NCBI GenBank assembly: GCA_951799425.1 | Contig: OX637395.1 | Location: 14,424,451-14,488,450, forward strand | From: Ilex aquifolium | Taxonomy: Eukaryota > Streptophyta > Magnoliopsida > Aquifoliales > Aquifoliaceae | Length of the DNA: 64,000 nucleotides | Direction of reading: 5' to 3' | Shown here: positions 46,640 to 58,833 of the stretch, piece after piece | Position numbering within the stretch: position 1 is the stretch's first letter | Layout of the letters: the number at the start of each line of letters is the position of its first letter | Translations under genes and position numbers: made by a program | The notes under the pieces: model-generated | Database searches by the model: none | What the model was told of the DNA's origin: nothing | What the model saw: only the letters and a program-made list of their open reading frames with translations

Positions 46640-47530
46640 CCTTTCTATTGTATGTGCTCTCTATTTTCTTTTCTTTTTGGGATTTGAATATGGTTCAAAG
46701 CTTCTAATCGACTTCCTTCCAAGTCTTCTAACTCAAGAAATATTGCTTGAGTATAGATGTATGTTGGCATATCCTGATCCTCTACCACCTTCCTTGATCT
46801 TACAGTGATTTCCAGAGGTATCACAACATCATACCCATACACCAATTCAAATGGTGTTGTTCTTGTACTGGTTTTCTTGGAAGTCTTGTATGCCCATAAG
46901 ACCTTTGCAATAATTCATGTCACTGTCTTGGGTTGTCTTTTATGGTCTTCTCTAAAATCAACTTTAATGTTTTGTTAGTTGATTCTGCTGGCCCATTGGC
47001 CTGGGTATAATAGGGTGATGAATTCAACATCTAAATTCCATGTTTAGATGCAAATTCTGTTATTTCTGCCCCTGCAAAAGTAGTACCTTAATCGACAATA
47101 ATTGTCTGAGTCAAATCAAACCTGTAAATGATGAGTTCCTTAATAAAACCAATTACTTTCTACTGGTCTACATTCTTCATAGGTACTACTTCTACCCATT
47201 TTGTGAAATAATCAGCAACCACTATAATGTAGGAATGTTGTTTTAATGAGAAAAGATGGATTTGACCGATCAAATCCATTGTCCAACCTCTAAATAGTCA
47301 TGGCTTCATAATTGAGTACAACTCGACAACAATAACCCTTTGAATAGGTCCCTGTTTCTAGCAATCTTGACATCCCTTTGCATAGGTAATGCAATCTTTT
47401 CTCATGGTTGGCCAATATTAGCCATACCTATGAATTTGCCATCTCATCTTCTCACCATACCGGTAAGAAGCACAAATTCTTTCATGGATTTCTGTCATAG
47501 CTTTCATGGCATCCAACTTGCTGATACATA
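46640..47530 (-). pseudogene. Integrase of the Tat-clade element
   Basis: Minus strand, right to left: a zinc finger with ICASYRYGEKMRW and YAKGCQDC (about 47490-47350), then the core with MDLIGQIH (first Asp), VADYFTKWVEVVPM, TIIVD.GTTFAGAEI (second Asp) and YYTQANGPAESTNKTLK (Glu, about 46985), and the C-terminal frame 46645-46845, MVYGYDVVIPLEI. Several stops and frameshifts. This core type (QANG.AE) is typical of Tat/Ogre elements. Confidence 0.87.
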
Positions 47531-48526
47531 ACAGCATTAAACCTTCTGGAGTTTTTATGAACAATTGTTCTTCTAGAAAGACATAACTTACTACTTGATT
47601 TTTAACAAGCCTTTCTGTTTTTTGAAATAGATCTTGTAGATACTTTATGTTTGGGAACCTCTAATCAGATTTCTCTATTTTAGTAGATGGATATCCACTG
47701 GCCATTCTACCACTATTGGCAAATGTCTCTTTTGTATCTTAATGATTCTTTCATTCATACGTTCTGGGATCCAAAGCCCAGAGGTAGCTTGAGCCATTTC
47801 ATTAGTCTTTCCATTGTAGAGCCTCATAAAATTTTCAAATTGAACATCTTCAAAACCTTGAACAAGTGATTGTACCATTTTGATATATTTTTCTAAAGCA
47901 GGGTAGTTACATTCATGCTAACCTTGCAGCTGTCGAATTATTAATTGTAAATCCACCAATCGCTAGTAGGTTTTTAATTTCTCAGCCGAAAGTAAAAGGA
48001 AGTTTTGGCCAGTATAGCTTCCCGGGAGTGGTAGATGCTCGAGACGGTGGGACAGTTCGGGCTACACTACAAGGATCAGCCTCAGGGTATGTTGGGAAGT
48101 CTAGTGGCTATGCCTTCCCTATTAAGCAGAGTGATCAAGTCCCAGGTACAGGACACAGAGATATTGTCCATCATGGACTGAGTACAGTCAGGTACAAGTG
48201 ACGTGGGTTGGGCCATTCACACAGATGGTAGTCTTTAATTTCGGAGAAGAGTTATGGTTCCCTAGTCTCCATTGCTCCCGTTTTTTTGTGCATCCAGGTG
48301 GCTTGGTTTCGTCTAACTGATAAGCAAACTGGAACATTTTCCCCTTTGGTAATACCAAAACAATTTCAGCCCCTACACCCTCTTCATTTTTAGAACCATC
48401 AAACATTAACTTACATGGTGTTATTTCTATGCAGCCCCCTTCAAATCTGTCTTCCTCAATAAGGACACTTGGATGGTCTACCAAGAAATCAGCCATGGCT
48501 TGGCCTTTAACAGCCTTTTGTGGCAC
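47531..48526 (-). pseudogene. Second (archaeal-type) RNase H of the Tat-clade element, interrupted
   Basis: The frame from 48526 reads QAMADFLVDHPS, then CKLMFDGSKNEEGVGAEIVL (catalytic Asp in FDGS) and FAYQLDE. After an interruption it continues near 47985 with NLLAIG and QLIIRQLQG, then YPALEKYIKMVQSLVQGFE and NEMAQATSGLW to about 47675. A second RNase H between pol RNase H and integrase is a mark of the Tat clade. About 300 bp of unrelated GC-rich DNA (47990-48290) separates the two halves. Confidence 0.82.
47990..48290. other. GC-rich insertion of unknown origin
   Basis: Interrupts the second RNase H. GC is above 50% in the sampled lines, against roughly a third in its neighbours. The plus strand is open from 47884 through the insert to a TGA at 48199-48201, but the first third of that frame is antisense of RNase H. 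The insert part reads SFPGVVDARDGGTVRATLQG, then SSGYAFPIKQSDQVPGTGHR. I do not recognise it. It could be an exon fragment, a viral remnant or chance. No clear target duplication. Confidence 0.5.
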
Positions 48527-48652
48527 ATATTGAAAATAATATTCTATTAAGGCAATGATTCATTTTCCCATCCTTCCTCTTAATAAAGGTCGTGTGAACA
48601 TTTACTTAACTACATCAGTTTGAGCAATAATGCACACAGTAAATGAAAATAG

Positions 48653-49213
48653 TTAATGCCTCAGTTTTATTGCTAAAAAATTCAAAGTCAAACAAAGTTT
48701 CTCTATTGAAGAATAATTATATTCAACATTGTTCAATTTTCTACCCAAATAATAGATTGCTTGTTCATGGCCTTGATCATTGTCTTGTGCAAACAGACTG
48801 CCAATAGACTTTTCTCCTACTGAAATATACAGTTTTAATGGCTTGCCTTCTTTTGGTGGCATCAACACTAGAGACTTAGTCAATTATTCCTTAATTTTCT
48901 TCAAAAACCTTCTGGTGTACATCCTCCCATTTGAAATTCACCTTTGATTTTAACCTCAACAAAGGTGAAAAATTCATTGTCTTTCCTGCAAGGTTAGATA
49001 TAAACCTTTTTAGGAAATTCACCTGGACTAAAAAATCTCTGCAGTTCCTTCTTATTTGATGGGGCCTAGGCCTCTAAAATGCCCTTAGCTTTGTTTTTAT
49101 ACACCTTAATTCCTCTTTTATGGACCACAAACCCCAAGAAATTACTAGCACAGACTCCAAATGCACATTTCAAAGGATTCATTTTTAATTTGTGCATTCT
49201 CATTCTTTGAAAA
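48653..49213 (-). pseudogene. RT end and RNase H of the Tat-clade element
   Basis: The frame 49066-49272 carries RMRMHKLKMNPLKCAFGV and FLGFVVHKRGIKV, the thumb side of RT. 48653-48883 is RNase H with LKLYISVGEKSIGSLFAQ, EQAIYYLGRKLNNVEYNYSS and EKLCLTL. The bases right of 49213 are solo LTR B3, and RT resumes at 51428, where the split codons meet. Confidence 0.88.
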
Positions 49214-51427
49214 TGTAAAACCCGGGTAAAGTTAAACTTTTTCTGAAAAATGGCAAAACGGTAATTTGCCACTATAATGCGGACTTAAAATACTTATTTC
49301 TCTAGATCTCGGATGATGCAACGGACTTCACCATTGGATTCGTATCGCGAAATCGAGTTGCCCAGAAAATTTTCGTCGAATTCTGAGATAGTCATATTTT
49401 TCACGTTTTACAAGACAACAGGGTGTCGGGTGACCTCACAAACGTCTCCAAAAATAAAAATTTCTAAAATTTCCTTATAATTGAAGTAAATTTCAAATAA
49501 AAATAATTTGAACTTAAACCGGGATGAAATTAATCGTTTCGGGGCGAAAACGGACCCGGACAAAGGGGGCGTGTGGCGCGACGTGCACCAAGCATCAAGG
49601 GCTATAAATATCGGTAAAAATCTGATTTTTTGGAGGAAATATCTTCTGAAATCATTGTGTAAACGTGTGAGGGAGAGAGGAGAGGAAAAGGAGAAGAAAA
49701 ACACAAATTTTAAGGCTTTTCTCGACGATTCACGGAGTTCCGCCGGTCGGTTGTCTTTGGACCAAGAGTTAAAGTTGATCATATCAACGAGGGCTACGCA
49801 ACCATACCAAGAATGAAGGATTTCACCGAAGATCCAAAGAAGAGATTTTGGGAAATCAAGAGTTTAGAGTTGTGGTAGGTGTTCTTGAAGGTTCTATCCT
49901 TCATTTTATGCTTCAAGAAGTAGGGTTCCCTCCTAGTTTGGTTTATTTTCTTCCTATGGTGTCCATAGGAAAGGGTTGGGTGTATAGAATGACCTATGAC
50001 TTACCTATAGTTATGGAAAAGAGGAAATGGTTATAGAAATGGCTTGAACCAATTTCTAGCTTGGGTTTGATGTATGAAAGTTACTTGTGTAATTTCTTGG
50101 AATTTGGTATTGGTGGGCATGCTATGTGTTTATATTGTGCCTTTGTGAATAAGGTGTGTTATTGACATAGATTATGTAATAACATGCTTATGTGTGGTTG
50201 TTAAGTATAAAATGTTGATATATGTTCATTGATATATTGCCATTGTGATGGATAAAGGTAATTATGTGCACATGATATAATTGGCCTTGGTATATTGATA
50301 TACGGTTAAATTGCTCATTTGGCATTCATTGCATCTTGGGCATGATATTGGCATCACATTCATGGACATAAGGCATGAGTGTAGTTGTGGGTGCATGGTT
50401 GATCAAACACCATCCTTGGTGTTTGATAAGTGGACTCGGGAAGATTGGATCGAAGATCCAGTTGAGTTGCATGGTTGCATGAAAAACTTGTGTCGGGTAT
50501 AGCAAGAAGAGCTAGATTCTCCTTCGGGTGCAAGACCCAGCTACTTGGTTCATACACTCCCCTGAGGTGAAATTTTGGAAAAGTGTAATGGTGTACGGAA
50601 CCGGCGGTGTGATACCAAAATCCGTTGCCCAACAAAGACACAAGATTTTGTTTATAAAAATACTCATTTGATTTGTAACATCCAACAATGATTTGGTTTT
50701 ATAAACACATGACTTTTATTTCAAACAATCATTGGATGTATTTCATCAATGACAAATGTATTACACACGTGCATTGCATTGTGTTGTGGGAGTCAATGAG
50801 AACTCGGGGTAAAGTGCATGAGTGAGTATCATCTCATATCATGACATGACATGGTAGAATTCCAATCTTGAATTACATGTTCTTGTTTGGAATGGATAAT
50901 GGTTGTTGATTGTTGCATGTGCACATTTCATATGCATCTAGGTTGGAGAGTAGCCTCTATAGGAGATACTCTATTGAGCGTAGCTCACCCTATATGGGAA
51001 AACATTTCAGGTGCAGCATACGCACCGGTGGAAGGCTCTCACTTGGGGCCTCAAGGATGAAGAAAAGCCGACTTGTGGCTTTTAATTCACATTTTGTAAA
51101 ACTATTGTGAAAAAAACTATACTTTTGTAAAACACTTGCTAAATTAGTTTTTGAGCATGTAATGTATGTAAAATAATTGTAATCGAACTGATATGAACTA
51201 TTTTTAACGTAACCTTGCATGTATTAGATGAGTATGGATAAATGGACCTGGTGTGGTCAATGTTCACTCATAAATGGACCCGGTGTGGTTAATATTGTAT
51301 ATTAGGCCTCGAATGGGTCATGTGAGTGTATGTGGCACAGGTTGTGTTTTGGGTAGAGCTCCCCGTACAAAGGAGACTCTGCCCGAATTTTGTTAAATTA
51401 AAGACTCCCGGTTTTTGGAGAGTCACA
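49214..51427 (+). mobile_element. Solo LTR, family B, copy 3
   Basis: Starts TGTAAAACCCGGGTAAAG and ends TTTTTGGAGAGTCACA, 2214 bp. Perfect pentamers GAAAA flank it (49209-49213, 51428-51432). TATA box CTATAAATATCGG at about 49602-49614. It separates the RT frame of the Tat element into 51423-51788 and 49066-49213. Aligns in reverse with B1 and B2. Open frames inside are not conserved between copies. Confidence 0.95.
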
Positions 51428-51860
51428 GAAAAACCTTCCTAAGTTTCTCCAAATATGATTCTTGGTCATCAGATTTAATAACCACATCATTGATGTAAAC
51501 CTCCATCGATTTCCCAATCATTTCATGGAAAATCAAATTCATGGCCCTTTGATAGGTGGCCCCTGCATTTTTTAGGTCAAATGACATCACTACCCATTCA
51601 TAGATACCTAGTATACCTGGGCATCTAAAGATAGCTTTGTGGACATCCTCTTCTGCTATAAATATTTGATTATAACCAGCATATCCATCCATGGAGATTA
51701 GAATAGCATTACTAGCAACATAATCGATCAAGATATTTGCTACAGGCATTGGATATTCATCTTTAGGGGTTGCAATGTTTAGATTCATTAAATCTATACA
51801 TACCTTAATTTTTTCAATCTTTTTGTTTGCAAGAACAATATTAGAAAGTCATTCAACATA
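51428..51860 (-). pseudogene. Reverse transcriptase core of the Tat-clade element
   Basis: The frame 51423-51788 reads NLNIATPKDEYPMPVANILI, then MDGYAGYNQIFIAEED, CPGILGIYEWVVMSFDLKNA and ATYQRAMN. The catalytic box reads YINDVVIKS, in which the first Asp of the usual YIDD pair is Asn, so it would be inactive even without breaks. The upstream part (to 51860) has the VCIDLMNLN region in broken frame. Confidence 0.9.
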
Positions 51861-52060
51861 CCTGACAATTCTTATGAAGCCTGCTTTCAATAAACTTTCA
51901 ATTTTTTCATTTACTAGAAGTGTAACTTCAATAGTCATCCTTCTAGGTGGTTGCTTGTGAGGATGAAAACCCTTCTTGATTGATAGTCTATGCTCCACCA
52001 ATGATTTGTCTAAACCAGACATTTCTTCATAGCTCTATGCAAAGCATTCTTTGAATTCCC

Positions 52061-52860
52061 TCAGTAATTCAACAAACCTTTGTTTGAAGTAAGTTCCAAG
52101 GACTGCATTGATGTAGATAGGCCTTTTTCAGCCTCTTCCCTTAGATTAACTTCCTCCAAAGGGTCTTGAACATCTGCCTTTACATTATCTAACTTCAAAG
52201 GTGCAGACTGAAGATTTTCCACCCCTATGTTATGGCTTATGCTCTCTGGGTCACTTTTTAATACACACTCAGCCCAATCAACAGAGACATCTCCTAGTGC
52301 CTTCACTCTTTCTTCAAAGGTGTATTCAAACAACCTTGTTAGTGTGGCTTTAATGGCAATCATCTTGCCATTCTAGAACATTTTGTAGGTTATATTCATC
52401 AATCTTCTTGGATTTTATGCTTTCAAGCCTTAGCTATAGAAAACCTGGCTTAGCCATGTCATGACAAATCTGATGTATGCTTTCTTCAAAATATTTATTA
52501 AGTTGGCTTTTGCAACTATTTTTCCCAATCGAAGTCAGATCCTTGTAATAGAACTGGGCTTCCAAAATGTGTGGATCTGTAGAAAAAGGATTGGTATTTG
52601 CCCAATGCACTTCCATTTTTTTTCTCCCTTCATCATCTCTATTTGATAGGAAAATTAGTGCTTGATGTAGGGATGATGGCACGTAACCATTGGTGTGTAT
52701 CCACTCTCTTCCTAGAAGAGCATTGAAGTTGGATAAGAAATCTGCCACAAAAAATCTTGTTGTGGTCTTCCTATTTCCTACTTGCAATTGTACAGGCAAA
52801 ATTCCCTTGAAGAGGATGATCCTCCAGCAAAATTACTGACTTTAATGTCAGTGTGAAGCA
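52061..52860 (-). pseudogene. Aspartic protease and linker of the Tat-clade element
   Basis: The frame 52434-52799 has LQVGNRKTTTRFFVADF, NALLGREWIHTNGYVPSSLH and HQALIFL, the C-terminal half of a Tat/Ogre-type protease. Residues before it (about 52860-52800, NFAGGSSSS) belong to the same domain. The linker frame 52061-52363 leads to RT. The active-site motif was not located with certainty. Confidence 0.75.
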
Positions 52861-52897
52861 TATCTTCCTCTCCTTTGTTCATAATTTTTAAAATCCT

Positions 52898-55413
52898 TTA
52901 AGGTAGAATGATGACCATTGTCCCATTGTTTAGGGTAGTGTAATACCACTCTATTTGCCCCCAGTCTCCTTGTTTTAAACTTATAGACCTCCCATTAGGT
53001 CTGGTTTCATTCATAGTTTCTATGAAGGCTACCACTGACTCGGTGCTATCTTCCATTTCTCTTACTAATTGGTTTGGTTGTCCTAGCTTAGCCCTGAATG
53101 CTTTAGGCAGAGCCACTATCATGGTGCATGTCGCATCATCTATAAGAAGATTTTCTATATTTTCAAAGTCCATAAGCTTCTAATCTGAAAGCATGTCTTT
53201 ATCTTCTTCTACTTTCTTTTTCCCTTTTGCTGATGGATTCTCTGGTTTTCCTTCAAACAGATCCAGAATTTGTTTGAACTCATAAATCTTTTGATCAAGG
53301 ATGTCTTATTTTGTTTGGACTTCTTTAATTTCCTTCTATTGTTCTCTTGTCCATGTGGGATTTTTCTACACCATCGATGAACTTGGCCCTAAATAGGCTT
53401 CAAGGAGAGTAGGATCTCGCCTGCTCATCCAAGCGGCCAACTTCTTTTCTTCCTTTTCTAGGCTCTTCTAAGTGCTTGGTACTATAGAATTTTGGATGTT
53501 CAACATGGTGCCATTTTTTTATGATGGAATTCAAGGAGATTCACTGTTCTAGATCCAACTTTTGTGATGATCTCAAACTTTCCTTTTCTCTTTTGATTCA
53601 ACTTTTCCTGTTGTTCTTGTCTCCTGATCCTTTTCCAAAAACTTTCCTTGGCCATCGATTGTCCAGCAAAATGGTTCATCCCTTGCAGCCTTTCTTTTTT
53701 GGATTGGCCTTGGTAACTAGTGGTTCCTATGTTTCTCTGAATTTTAGGAAAATAATGGAAACCATACCCATGCTGGTACCTTTCTTGTAATTTGAATATG
53801 ACTGGGTCTACACCATCAAATAGTTTTTCAAAGCCAATTTAAATCTCACATCTCATTCTCCTCTGGTGCTGAATTGGAGACACTTGTCAGTAAATTCTCT
53901 TACCACACCATCTAGTGGTATAACATCTATCTTAGCCATCTCTTTGGCACATCTGAAACACATAACCAGTGGCTCCTCCTCTCTAGGACCAAGCCTACTG
54001 TGGACTAGTACCCTTATCTTGGGAAAAAATATTCCCTTGCTAACTATCAAACTGAAAACCTTCTTATTTTCCTGCAAATTAGTAAAAACCAAATTAATAT
54101 TAACTTTTTTAGGGAATAGGTCTTTTTCTACACCCATGGTTTCTTTTTCTTTTGTGGCATACTTAATTAAGCATTCTTTTTTGGATTAAATCATACGCAT
54201 GATTTCTAAAAGTGTTGTAGTCTTTATTCGAATGCTTAAATGAATTATGTCATTTTTAGTATTCTTTTCCCTTTGTACCTTTTTCTGATAAGATATTATG
54301 TCCTTTGAGGCAGTACAATAAATTTTTGGTTGATTAACTCATCAAGCAGAGCATCAACCATGGATAGATTAGAGGAATACTATCAAAAGGTTGATGATCC
54401 ATCCTTCTTGAAAGGGTGGCTAAATGGCATGTTCACGGGATCCTCAATCTTTTTAAGGTCAATCTTTCTCAAGGTGTCACTCATAATTGGTGATTTTTCT
54501 ATGATATGTTCCACATCTATTTCAACTTCTTCATCAAAGTCTTGAAAATATGTTCCTAGTGAACTATTTTTCCTCTGTTGCTTTTGGATGAGCAACATCC
54601 CATATCTGATGGCCCTGGCTGAGAGTTCAAAAAGATCTCTAAACTCCATTCCTTCGAATTTCTTTCTTAATTCAAAGTCTAAACCATTCTAGGTCAATTT
54701 CACTAATTCAACTTCAGATAAGTGAACATGACATTTATTTATTTCTTTTTTGAATTTGTCGATGTAGTATTCTATTGGTTCATTTGATTTCCATGTTAAT
54801 CTTAATAGATATGCCATTGAAACCTCTGGTTCAGTTCTAAAAAATTGAGCATGAAACTGCTCTTTCATTTCTTGCCAAGTTTGAATTGAATTAGTAGACA
54901 AATTTATGAATCAAGCAAAGTCTATCTTTCTTAAAAATTATGGGAATAATTTCATCTTCAGATTCCTGTTGTTTCCAACTTTCCTACATTAGAAAGTGAA
55001 TCTGCCTATTTGTTTTATGGTTGAATGATTCTCTTCACCAGAGTAAAGATGGAATTCTAGAATTTTTTATCGCCTTGGGAATTCCTTATAGTCAATCCAT
55101 GGTGGATATGATTTTTTGAACACATGCCTTTCAATTTTTCTAAGGCCAATGCCATAGCAGTCTTTAATTATTTCTACTAGTTGATTCCTATTAAAATCCA
55201 TGTTTTGGTGGCCTTCTAAGTTTTCAAATTGGTCAAAGGGTTACCCTCTACCCTTGGGTTGAATTCCTCTATGGGTTCTAGTGGGGGCATGACATGACTT
55301 TCATGGCCTCTTCTAGAAAATTCAAGGGCCATCCTTGGCCCATTTCTACCCCTAGGGTTCCTTTTTGGGAAGAAATTAGAGAATATGTCGACAAGTTCCC
55401 CATCGAATACCAT
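52898..55413 (-). pseudogene. Gag remnant of the Tat-clade element
   Basis: Separate frames in order: 55216-55413 (NPRGRNGPRMALEFSRRG), 54689-54901 with the gag core TWQEMKEQFHAQFFRTEPEV and EPIEYYIDKFKKEINKC, 54383-54649 (MEFRDLFELSARAIRYGMLL), 53853-54137, and 52898-53173 (MDFENIENLLIDDATCTMIV). Stops between them show decay. The 5' LTR and primer-binding site were not found to the right. Confidence 0.78.
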
Positions 55414-56049
55414 TAAAATAATTTTGATGTGGTGGACCTAGTTTTTCATTGTTCACCATTGGTGGTGGTCTCTAATTTTTATAGCAATTACCACAGAACC
55501 GGTGTTTCCTTTTTCTACCATTTGATTTTTAATTACAGTAGTTGATTTCTAATTAATTGGTCCTAACACTAGTGTTTGGACATTTATTAACTTATGCGTG
55601 GCATTATTATCACAAACCTTCGGACAAACCTCTAGACAAAACTATTGGTTCAACTATTACTTTATTATCAAACCTTAACTCCTTTTTATCCTCTCCATCC
55701 TATTTCTTTTTATATAAAACTTGGGGTTTGTGTAGGACACAAAGGTCTTTCAGAGTCGAAACTGTCAAGGGCAACCCCAACCCCTGAAAATTTCAAGTTA
55801 TTAGCTTCATGGAGGAGGTCGGGGAATGGTAAGGTCCGCCTCCTCAGCCATAGACGTTTCTTTTGTCCATTCAATAACAACCTCATGCAATAGTTCCATC
55901 TCCCTTACACTTCTTTGTTTGACAACTTTACTACCTTTGAATCTTCGTACCACCCATATGAGTCCTTATGGAGGAGAGGTTTTGCTCTTTGTATGTTTCC
56001 TCTGGTTCTATGACATAGTATGACTCTGAAGTTTTATCTTATTATGCCT
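55414..56049. other. Junction between Tat gag and LINE
   Basis: No intact gene. The minus strand at about 55900-55825 reads TKETSMAEEADLT, similar to TEETISMVEEAGLT of the neighbouring L1 at about 61870-61820, so a small L1 fragment may be present. No Tat 5' LTR was recognised. Confidence 0.4.
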
Positions 56050-56067
56050 CAATTTTTTATTTTTTTT

Positions 56068-58093
56068 GTGATAATTGAAAATAAGATTCAAGAGTAAATA
56101 TAGTAAATTAAAAGACAATAATTAAATGCATCTTAATATAGCCTAGGGGGGAGGATGTGCATCAAATTTCACTTGATTTTTTTTCGAATTTGGCAATTGG
56201 TCTGGTTGAAGTGAACCAATATAACCCATAGCAAGCCCCCATCTTGCTAATTCATGAGCTGCACCATTTGCATCCCTGCATGTATGTACAAATTCACATT
56301 CTGGATAATTTTGAAGTATGTCTTTTATGTCTTGTAAAATTGAGAGCATAGGCCAGTGAGGTTTGACATGAGGGAGCACGATAGAGTGAACAAATATCTG
56401 TGAGTCTCCTTCTATGAGCACATAAGGCCATCGCTTCTCATGAGCCCCATTCCACAGCTTGTCTTGCTACTAGAGCTTCAACTATGAATGGGTTTGCTTC
56501 TACTACAATATAAAGTTTGCTTCCTATAATTGATCCATCATGAATTCTGGCTATTGCTGCAGTACATGATTTCTTGTTCCCTACTCCTGCATCAAATTAA
56601 CTTTTGTAATTCCTTCATGTGGGGTTCTCCAAACATCTAGTGCTTTTTGGATTGGTGGGGCCTTTGGATGGATTTTAACTTCTCTAAACTCATCAAAGGT
56701 CTTCAAAACTTGCTGGATGAATTGATGTGGAATGACTAGTTAACTGTTGTGAAGAGTCTTATTCCTCCAAGTCCAGATACTGTAAGTTAAGATTGCTGTG
56801 AATAACAGCAGTTCAGAGTAAGGAGGGCTATTGGGTCCAAAGAGGATAGTGGGATGAAGGATGTTCTAAATCCACTCCTATAGGCTGAGGTGAGAAAAGG
56901 AATCTGTGCGAAGCCCCCATCTTATGAACCAGACCATCCTAGGCAAATGCCAAAGGAAAAATAGATGGGTGGTTGTTTCTGGGTATTGGTGGCATATGGG
57001 CAAAGGATGTCTGGTATGGGAAATCTTCTTACTAGTAAAGTTCTAGTTGGGAGGCACTCTGCAGTCAATCTCCATAGGAACATTTTATGTCTTTCATGAA
57101 TTGGTGTCTGCCATAATCTCTTCCAGTCACTTTTTGCTAGGTAGTGGCTTTGTAAATCTTGCACAGCTTTATAAGATCTATAGGCAGATTTGCAATCAAA
57201 ATTCCATTCTTGTTTGGTATCCACAATAGCTTGTCTTCCCTCTGAAAGGTTGGGATATGAATTCTTAGTATAGCATGAATGGTTTCTTGATTGAACAATG
57301 AGGATAGGAGAGTTAAGTTCCAGTTGTTGGTGTCCTGGTCAATTAGTTTAGATACAAGGCTGGGAAGGTTCTCTGATTCCTGTTGTAGATGGACTTTGAA
57401 TGTTGGCAAATTAGGCACCCAAGGTTCTATCCAAATGTTTATTGATTGTCCATTCCCCACCATGTAGCAGGCACCTTGCTCAATGATTGGTCTACACTCC
57501 AAAATTTGTTTCCAGATTTGAGAGTCTTGTGGTTGTTTACTAGTGTAAAAGAAAGAGCTTCTAGAGTAGTATTTCTCGCTCAACTGACTGGTCCATAACT
57601 TGCTTGTGTTGGAATCAGTTGCCATCCCAGCTTGGACATTAATGCTTTATTAATATCAGAAGTTCTCCTAAAACCTAGGCCTTCAAATTCCTTAGGTGTG
57701 CTTAATGAATCCCAATATTTCAATGTCAGAGTACGTTTGTCTTCAGTATGGCCCCACCAGAAGTTCTTGATTGTTATATCCATCTTGTTGCAAACGTGTT
57801 GTGGCAATAGAAAGGATTGCATGGCATATATTGGCATTGCCAAAGTAGTTGACTTTATTGGAGTTGTTCTCCCTGCATCGGAGAGTAATTTGGCTTTTCA
57901 ACCCTACAGCTTTATCTCAAGTTTCTGTAAGATTGGTTGGAATGAGCTTGTTCTGCATCTCTTCAAGAGGCAGTCCTAGGTAAGTAGCTTCCAAAGGTCC
58001 CTTTTTAATCCTTAAAATCTGTTTGATGGGCCTGATCAGAGAATGTTGGGCATTTGGGCTATAGTGCACTCTGGATTTCTCATAATTGATCTG
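56068..58093 (-). pseudogene. L1 C-terminal part: RT end, zf-RVT and RNase H
   Basis: 57580-57843: AMPIYAMQSFLLPQHVC and FWWGHTEDKRTL with GLGFRRTSDINKALMSKLGW. 57137-57625: QLSEKYYSRSSFF, then ACYMVGNGQSINIWIEPWVP. 56922-57224 carries zf-RVT, with RLWQTPIHERHKMFLWRL and CLPTRTLLVRR. 56143-56421 is RNase H, with MLIEGDSQIFVHSI and DANGAAHELARWGL. All are standard plant L1 blocks in order; a few frameshifts separate them. Confidence 0.9.
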
Positions 58094-58833
58094 CTACCCA
58101 GACCATTGAGCATATGTATAGAGACAACTTTTGATGGCTGCAACATCTTTCTTAGTGGCTCTTGCAAAAATGAGGAGGTCATCTACAAACATTAGGTGAC
58201 TGATTGGTTCACAGCTTCTTGAGATTTTAATGCCTTTGAGATTTCTCAGTAGTGCTTCCCCGTGGATTAATCTAGAGAGAATTTCAGTGCAAATGACAAA
58301 CAGTGAGGGTGAAAGGGGATCTCCTTGTCTAAGACCTCTTTGGGCATGAAAGTTTCCAAGGGAGCCCCCATTGATCATAACTGAGAATGAAGTTGTGGAG
58401 ATACATTGTTCAATCATGTTGATAAATTGAGGTGGAAAACCAAGCAGTTTAAGGACTTGCAAAAGGAAAGGTCATTCAACTTTATCAAAGGCTTTGGCAA
58501 TATCAATCTTTAGCATCATTAAAGCACCTTGTCCTTTTTTCTTTTTGAATTGGTGAACTAATTCCTGAGCCAGAATGGTGTTCTCTACAATACCTCTACC
58601 TGAGATAAATGTTGTTTGGTTTGGAGAGATGATTTGGTCTAAAAGAGTTCTAATCCTACTGGCAAGGATGTTGGATATGATCTTATAGGCCACATTACAC
58701 AGACTTATTAGCCTATACTAATTAACTATGCTGGCCTTTGTGGATTTGGGAATGAGACCAATATTGGTTCTATTAATTTCAGTCAACATGTGACCTCCAG
58801 CAAAAAAAGACCCGACCATATCAGTTAAATCCC
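58094..58833 (-). pseudogene. L1 reverse transcriptase, main part
   Basis: 58472-58693: AYKIISNILASRIRTLL, PNQTTFISGRGIVENT, LKIDIAKAFDKVE. 58094-58462: GGSLGNFHAQRGLRQGDPLS, and catalytic FVDDLLIFARAT (the F.DD form). A stop-rich patch at 58694-58833 still reads NRTNIGLIPKSTKA and YRLISLCNV. The frame is cut at 58833 by LTR F and continues at 60705. Confidence 0.93.

Noticed and set aside
47884..48201. Plus-strand open frame of about 105 codons as a single captured gene
   Set aside because: Its first third is the antisense of the Tat RNase H, so only the later part can be foreign; kept as an unknown insert.
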